Source: Cladobotryum mycophilum
Taxonomy: Eukaryota > Ascomycota > Sordariomycetes > Hypocreales > Hypocreaceae
Length of the DNA: 64,000 nucleotides
Reading direction: 5' to 3'
Assembly (NCBI GenBank): GCA_036429605.1
Contig: JAVFKD010000015.1
Location: 2,441,421 to 2,505,420, forward strand
Shown: piece after piece, positions 59,625 through 64,000 of the stretch
Numbering within the stretch: position 1 is the stretch's first letter
Layout: each line of letters begins with the position of its first letter
The notes under the pieces: generated by a model
Told to the model about the DNA's origin: nothing
Database searches by the model: none
Seen by the model: only the letters and a program-made list of their open reading frames with translations
Program-made: the position numbers and the translations under genes

Positions 59625-61073
59625 ATGTCACAAATCAGCGACAAGAAGAGGAAGAGGGGTGGGGATGGGGCTGCGAATTCGAAAAAGAAGGTAGTAATTG
59701 ATGCGCCGCCACCAACAGCCTCCGTTTCCTCTGTTCTCCGACCCAAATTCTGCCCTCCAGTCATCGGTATGAAGAGCATTTAGGTCGATTAGATTTACTT
59801 TTTTGTTTGCTGACAACTGGAAGCGGTCACTCCTGGTGTTGAAATGCCCAAGGATCTCGTTTTTCATTCTTATGTGCCGAAAGATCAGTCAAAACCCAAA
59901 ACGAAGCAACCCAAACATGCCGTAGACCGAGGGCTTCTACTTCACTCGACATCACATCGGAGCCTCGATTACACAGCAAAGGAGGAAGAATCACGAGACT
60001 CACAACACTTGCTCAATCATTACATTGGAGTATACGACCCGGAAACTGGCAAGCTTCAGGTGGTTGAGGCGAAGAAGATGATTGTACGTGGTGCAGTGCG
60101 CTCCAAGCAGGCGGCCGCCTCGTCTATGGGTGAACGAGACCAAAAGACGGTAAGCTTTTTCTTCACAGATGATGGTAGAAACGGAGCGCCGTTTGCTAAT
60201 ATGAAGCAGACCATGATGGAGCAGAGGACAGACCTTGGACAGACCTTTGGAACGAAGAAGGCCAGGAAGGTCATTCAAGAAAGAGTTTTGAATGCTCTTA
60301 CACCTCAGACAAAGAACGGAGATGATACACCCATGAAGATTGACGATGCTTCCAAAGCTATTCTGGAGTCGGTTGGCAAACTCACATCGACCATGGCCAC
60401 CAAAGAGGAGTTACAGGCCGTTATTGACGACGCTAAACCAATCCCAAGCGCCAACCTCGATGCTAGCGAAGTCTATGATGTCTACAATCCCAAGAGCATC
60501 ATCGGCTCGGATATTCTCAATCTTGTTCCCATTCTGGAATGGCAAGAAAAGGCCAAGCACAAGGAGAGCATTCAGGTGCCTTCCCAGTTCATCGCCTCTC
60601 GGGTCAACGCGATTGCCACAAACGATACAGCCACAGAGCGATTACGAGTAATGAGATACATGGCCTTTGTCATCATCTTCTTCCTTCGCACGGCACCAGG
60701 AAAAGAACGGGGTACACGCAGAGTACCACCCAAAGAAAAGCTTCGAGAGTTTCTTTCACCGGCACCCGATGCTGTCATTGAGAATATTCGACGCAAGTTC
60801 TCTGACGCTGGTACGATAAGAAAATTCCATATTGACCTCTTAATGGCGCACTGCTGCGTATTTGCGTTGATTGTCGATAATTTTGAGGTGGATACGGAGC
60901 ATCTGCGGTACGACTTGAGACTGGATCAGAGAACGATGAGCCAGTACTTTTACGAGATTGGAGCGAGAGTAAAGCCGGTGAAGACTGTTTCGGATGGGCG
61001 AGTCGCACATATTGCGAAACTGGTTATTCCCCTGGACTTCCCCAAGCAGCGACAAATTAGGGCCCGACGGTAA
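59625..61073 (+). CDS. RPA49: RNA polymerase I subunit A49
   Basis: Three exons, 59625-59766, 59824-60149 and 60210-61073, giving 443 residues. A basic N-terminus (KKRKRGG) leads to the A49 dimerisation module that pairs with A34.5 (DLVFHSYVPK, then HYIGVYDPETGKLQVVEAKK). The linker VRSKQAAASSMGERDQ and DLGQTFGTKKARKVIQ follow. The C-terminal tandem winged-helix domain includes SRVNAIATND, RLRVMRYMAFVIIFF and KFHIDLLMAHCCVFALIVDN. In yeast the A49/A34.5 pair helps initiation and elongation by Pol I on rDNA in the nucleolus. The second intron (60 nt) has no stop and is a multiple of three. Skipping it fuses DQKT to TMMEQRTDLG as in relatives, so it is called as an intron. Confidence 0.95.
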
Positions 61074-61839
61074 AGTTGTTGGATGGGGTTTACCAAAATG
61101 GAGCATGTAACGGGGTGTTTACGACTAATTGTGAGCGTGGTTAAAATTATCGATAGAGATATCAATTAGCATGGGCTATTGCTACAAGGTAGTTGAACAG
61201 ACTGAAGTTGAAGGGATCCTGTTGTCTTTTTAGTCCTGTTTGCTACATGTTGTTGATATTATGAATAAAAGATGGCATCTAGCTCTAATACTGATGTAAA
61301 TGAGGATTCATGTAACAAATGAGCAAGCTTAAGAGAGTCTCGTATTTTACCAAATCTTGGTCATTGCTCCGAGAAAAAACCTGCCCAATCAAAAACGGAG
61401 AAACATATCTTGGCAGGTCTACCTAGCAGTAACTCAACATCTTTTGATTCCGTGTAACGCCTGAAGCAGACAACTTCAGTATTCCGTAGTAGTGTTGCGC
61501 GCGGTACCTGAGAGACGCATTGGCGAATCGGCAACAATACCGAAGCCGAGTCGGTAAACCAACCCCCGCAATCTTCAAACGACACCAGACCGAGGCAAAA
61601 CAAGTGAATTTGTGGGGCATTTGCTTGGGTTGACCGGGAGCAAGTCAGCAAAGTACAAAAAGTAAGCTGGAGGCTTATAGAACTTGACTTGCCTCCCCCC
61701 TTTGATTCTTGAACGGCTTAGATCTCATACAGTCTATAAAGCATACAAAAAAAGATATAAAATTCAATTTTATTTCTCTTTTTTATATACTATCATTAAG
61801 ATACATTCTTGTTACACAAACTTACGGCTTTTTTCAATC
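61074..61839. other. Interval between RPA49 and the enoyl-CoA isomerase gene
   Basis: 766 bp without a supported gene. AT-rich around 61740-61800, just before the leader of the downstream gene. Confidence 0.6.
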
Positions 61840-62850
61840 ATGGCTTCTTACAGCGCCCAAGAGTCCGTCGTTACCGCCGAGTACCTAGGCCGCGTCGCGG
61901 TGCTCACCATTCACAATGAGAAGAAGCTGGGAGCCTTGTCGCAGCTGCAGTACTATGAGCTCTCGCAGAAGCTGAGGGAGGTGGCCACGCATGACGAGGT
62001 GTACATTACCGTCATTCTCGGCACGGGACGATTCTTTTCTGCGTATGTTTCTATTTTCTTCGTCTTTCGTTTTTATATCGTCTTTGTCTCACTACTTCAA
62101 CCACGATGAAACGTGAACCCTATTACACGAGATCTACATGAGACTCAACATGAAACATTAAAAACGGTGATGTATGGGTAAGGGGGGGGCATTTTTAGCT
62201 AACGTGGTGCATCCACCAACAGCGGCGCCGATGTTTCCATCAGCAAATCCGTCCCCACCGGCGTCGTCGACGACCGTCAGCACTGGCTCCAGACCTTTGT
62301 CGCCTTCAACCTCAACATCACCCAGGCCTTCGCCTCCCACCCCAAGATCCTCGTCGTGGGCCTCAACGGACCCGTCATCGGCCTCTCCGCCGCCCTCGTC
62401 GCCCACGCCGACTTCATCTACGCCGCGCCCCACACCTTCCTCCTCACGCCCTTTTCCTCCATCGGCCTCGTCGCCGAGGGCGGTGCGTCCCGCGCGCTGG
62501 TCACCCGCCTGGGCGTCCCCAAGGCCAAAGAGGCGCTCATCATGAGCAAGCGCATCGGCGCCGCGGAGCTGAAGCAGACGGGCTTCGTCAACGAGGTGTT
62601 TGAGGTGCAGCAGGGGGAGGACCAGAAGTTCAGGGAGCTGGTGCTCAAGGAGGTGGACGAGAGGCTGGGCGAGCACCTGATTGGCGATAGTTTGCTCGGC
62701 ATCAAGAAGCTGATCCGCGGCCCGGAGACGGAGCTCGTGGACCTGAGCAACTACCGGGAGGTGTTTGATGGGATGGGCAGATTCCTGTCTGGTGTGCCGC
62801 AGGAGCAGTTCCGCAAGATTGCGAGTGGCGAGAAGAGACACAAGCTGTAG
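61840..62850 (+). CDS. ECI1: Peroxisomal delta3,delta2-enoyl-CoA isomerase (crotonase family)
   Basis: Two exons, 61840-62042 and 62223-62850, with a 180-nt intron, giving 276 residues. The crotonase core is visible: VAVLTIHNEKKLGALS near residue 18, the oxyanion-hole segment SAGADVSIS (67-75) created by the splice, and GLNGPVIGLSAALVAHADFIYAA near 115. The glutamate in GLVAEGGASRAL (Glu153) matches the single catalytic Glu of Eci1-type isomerases rather than the two of enoyl-CoA hydratases. The end RHKL is a plausible PTS1 signal, a variant of SKL. The enzyme should move the double bond of 3-enoyl-CoAs to the 2-trans position so that unsaturated fatty acids can enter beta-oxidation in peroxisomes. 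Codon use in exon 2 is strongly GC-rich. Confidence 0.88.
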
Positions 62851-63028
62851 AACCTGCGTTAAAAAGAGGGAGGATGCCAATTTATGACTCATGATTTGTT
62901 CGAGTTATTATTTGATGCACATGGTTAAACCCCAATCATGGGATAGGATCGTTCCAAAACGGTAGTTGTTGGACACTAGGGCTTTTTATTAATTAAGATA
63001 ACTTCCAAGCATTGTTGTTTGTATGTTT

Positions 63029-64000
63029 TCATGCCAATAATCCAAAAAGCAAGTTGGTTCGATTCCAAAAGCCCCGCGCGGCTTTGCCAATGCGTTGCCT
63101 CGATTGGTCTTCCAGGCCGCTCTTCTTAAACACGGCCTCCTCAAGCTTCTCAAGCACATCGGCAGCTTCCCCTGACCCGCTTCCGATGGAGCATTGCAAT
63201 AAGGAGATGTCGAACAGCCACTGTGTGCAGATTTCTTGTGCTTGTTCGATCGTAAGCGAAGAATCCTCCACTTTCTCATCCTCTCTCTCATCCTTCGCTT
63301 CGTTCTCACCCTTCTCTTCGTTCTCATCCTTCTCTTCGTTATCACCATTTTCTTCATTCTCATCACTCTTCTCTCCGCCCTGCTTTTCCTCCTCTTTCTT
63401 TTCTGGTTCGATTACCCCACTGGTGGATGAAAGTGCTTCCAGCTCCTTGTTCCATACTTGGCATAGCTGCTCACTGACATACTGCTTGAGAGCAGCCGCC
63501 GCAGCAGAGGTCCATAGATCCACCCCGGCATCTGCCATGGCCCTCGATAGGCCGTGAAGAAACTGGAATACTTCCGAGGAGGGCTGGTTCGGTAACGCCG
63601 GGACTCCTTCCCACAGTGGCCTCCCGACTACTGTCCTTTTCGAGAGGCTAGTAGTTGCAAACTGGGTCGCTGGCGGGGTCGATACACACATCGCAATCTT
63701 TCGATGCATTGAAGGAACCATCACGAGCCCGAATTTTCCAATCGTCTCGCGTTTCGGGAGTTGACGTCGAATATCTCGTAGGACTCGGACGAGATACATG
63801 GCCACCTCACCATTCTTGTCGCCGTCAGCCCGGTCCTCCCACAGTTTCCGAATCTCGTCCTCCAATGCCTTGAATGATGTATCAAGTGTCGTATCCAACT
63901 TATCCTGCAGCATGTTTGGGTCATCCTTGCTGAGTAACTGTTGCCTCGCCTCGATAGTCTCCTCATCTTCAATCTCGTCATAATCATTGTCCCAACGCTG
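63029..64000 (-). CDS. COG1: Conserved oligomeric Golgi complex subunit 1 (C-terminal part, cut by the window edge)
   Basis: The frame is open from the right edge (64000) to the stop at 63029: 323 residues of the C-terminal part, with the gene starting outside. Recognisable blocks are LWEDRADGDKNGEVAMYLVR, VLRDIRRQLP, LSKRTVVGRPLWEG, and VFQFLHGLSRAMADAGVDLW, all as in fungal Cog1. A Glu/Lys/Asn-rich low-complexity insert (SDENEENGDNEEKDENEEKG) lies before the final helices. Cog1 belongs to lobe A of the COG tethering complex, which returns vesicles within the Golgi and keeps glycosyltransferases in place. The identification rests on residues typical of the family, not on the N-terminal region. 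Confidence 0.83.
   Translation of the reverse strand, partial: QRWDNDYDEIEDEETIEARQQLLSKDDPNMLQDKLDTTLDTSFKALEDEIRKLWEDRADGDKNGEVAMYLVRVLRDIRRQLPKRETIGKFGLVMVPSMHRKIAMCVSTPPATQFATTSLSKRTVVGRPLWEGVPALPNQPSSEVFQFLHGLSRAMADAGVDLWTSAAAAALKQYVSEQLCQVWNKELEALSSTSGVIEPEKKEEEKQGGEKSDENEENGDNEEKDENEEKGENEAKDEREDEKVEDSSLTIEQAQEICTQWLFDISLLQCSIGSGSGEAADVLEKLEEAVFKKSGLEDQSRQRIGKAARGFWNRTNLLFGLLA

Noticed and set aside
1..64000. CRISPR arrays, rRNA and tRNA genes
   Set aside because: No regularly spaced direct repeats, rRNA signatures or complete tRNA cloverleafs were found on reading either strand. A dedicated covariance search was not possible.

Overview
The window looks like chromosomal DNA of a filamentous ascomycete, most likely a Sordariomycete and probably Hypocreales. 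The signs are short GT-AG introns of about 50-100 nt with CTAAC/CTGAC-type branch sites, a three-domain TrpC, a group I (GNA-1/MagB-type) G-alpha subunit, fungal-only proteins, pyrimidine-rich leaders and many microsatellites. The order is inferred from protein resemblance and has not been tested.

Layout: 1-5.8 kb is gene-poor and ends in the leader of the G-alpha gene (5797-7045, +). From 8.9 to 26.4 kb the window is gene-dense: a DUF3716-like Cys-rich protein (-), CDC123 (-), CWC21 (+), the SNARE USE1 (+), a five-exon BRCT-domain gene (-), trifunctional trpC (-), the nucleoporin NUP188 (+) and TIM9 (-). trpC carries a perfect cross-pathway-control (Gcn4/CPC1) site upstream. Between TIM9 and the next gene lies a complete Fot1/pogo DNA transposon (28435-30290) with identical 45-bp terminal inverted repeats, a TA target duplication and an uninterrupted transposase. 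Next come a Sac7-type RhoGAP (+), GPI10 (-) and ornithine aminotransferase (+). A long gene-poor stretch (40.9-48.3 kb) leads into ATG1 (+). The last part holds a charged Cys-pair hypothetical (+), a zeta-toxin-fold P-loop protein (+), an FHA-domain kinase (-), the 25-residue ribosomal protein eL41 (+), the Pol I subunit RPA49 (+), a peroxisomal enoyl-CoA isomerase (+) and the C-terminal part of COG1 (-), which runs off the right edge.

The genes are mostly core housekeeping functions: signalling (G-alpha, RhoGAP), autophagy, secretory pathway (USE1, COG1, GPI10), nuclear pore, mitochondrial import, translation and ribosome production (CDC123, eL41, RPA49), splicing, and amino-acid and fatty-acid metabolism. 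No biosynthetic cluster, CRISPR array, rRNA or tRNA was seen.

The strangest feature is a repeated defect. Five otherwise well-conserved genes (NUP188, RhoGAP, GPI10, the 52.4-kb hypothetical and ATG1) have single-base frame breaks, and nearly all of these sit in runs of five or six C or G. Essential genes do not usually carry such breaks, so base-count errors in the assembly are the likeliest cause. The most interesting biological signals are the fresh-looking transposon sitting in one arm of a small palindrome, the recurring TACCTAGTACC-like words in intergenic DNA, and the microsatellites embedded in two introns of the BRCT gene.
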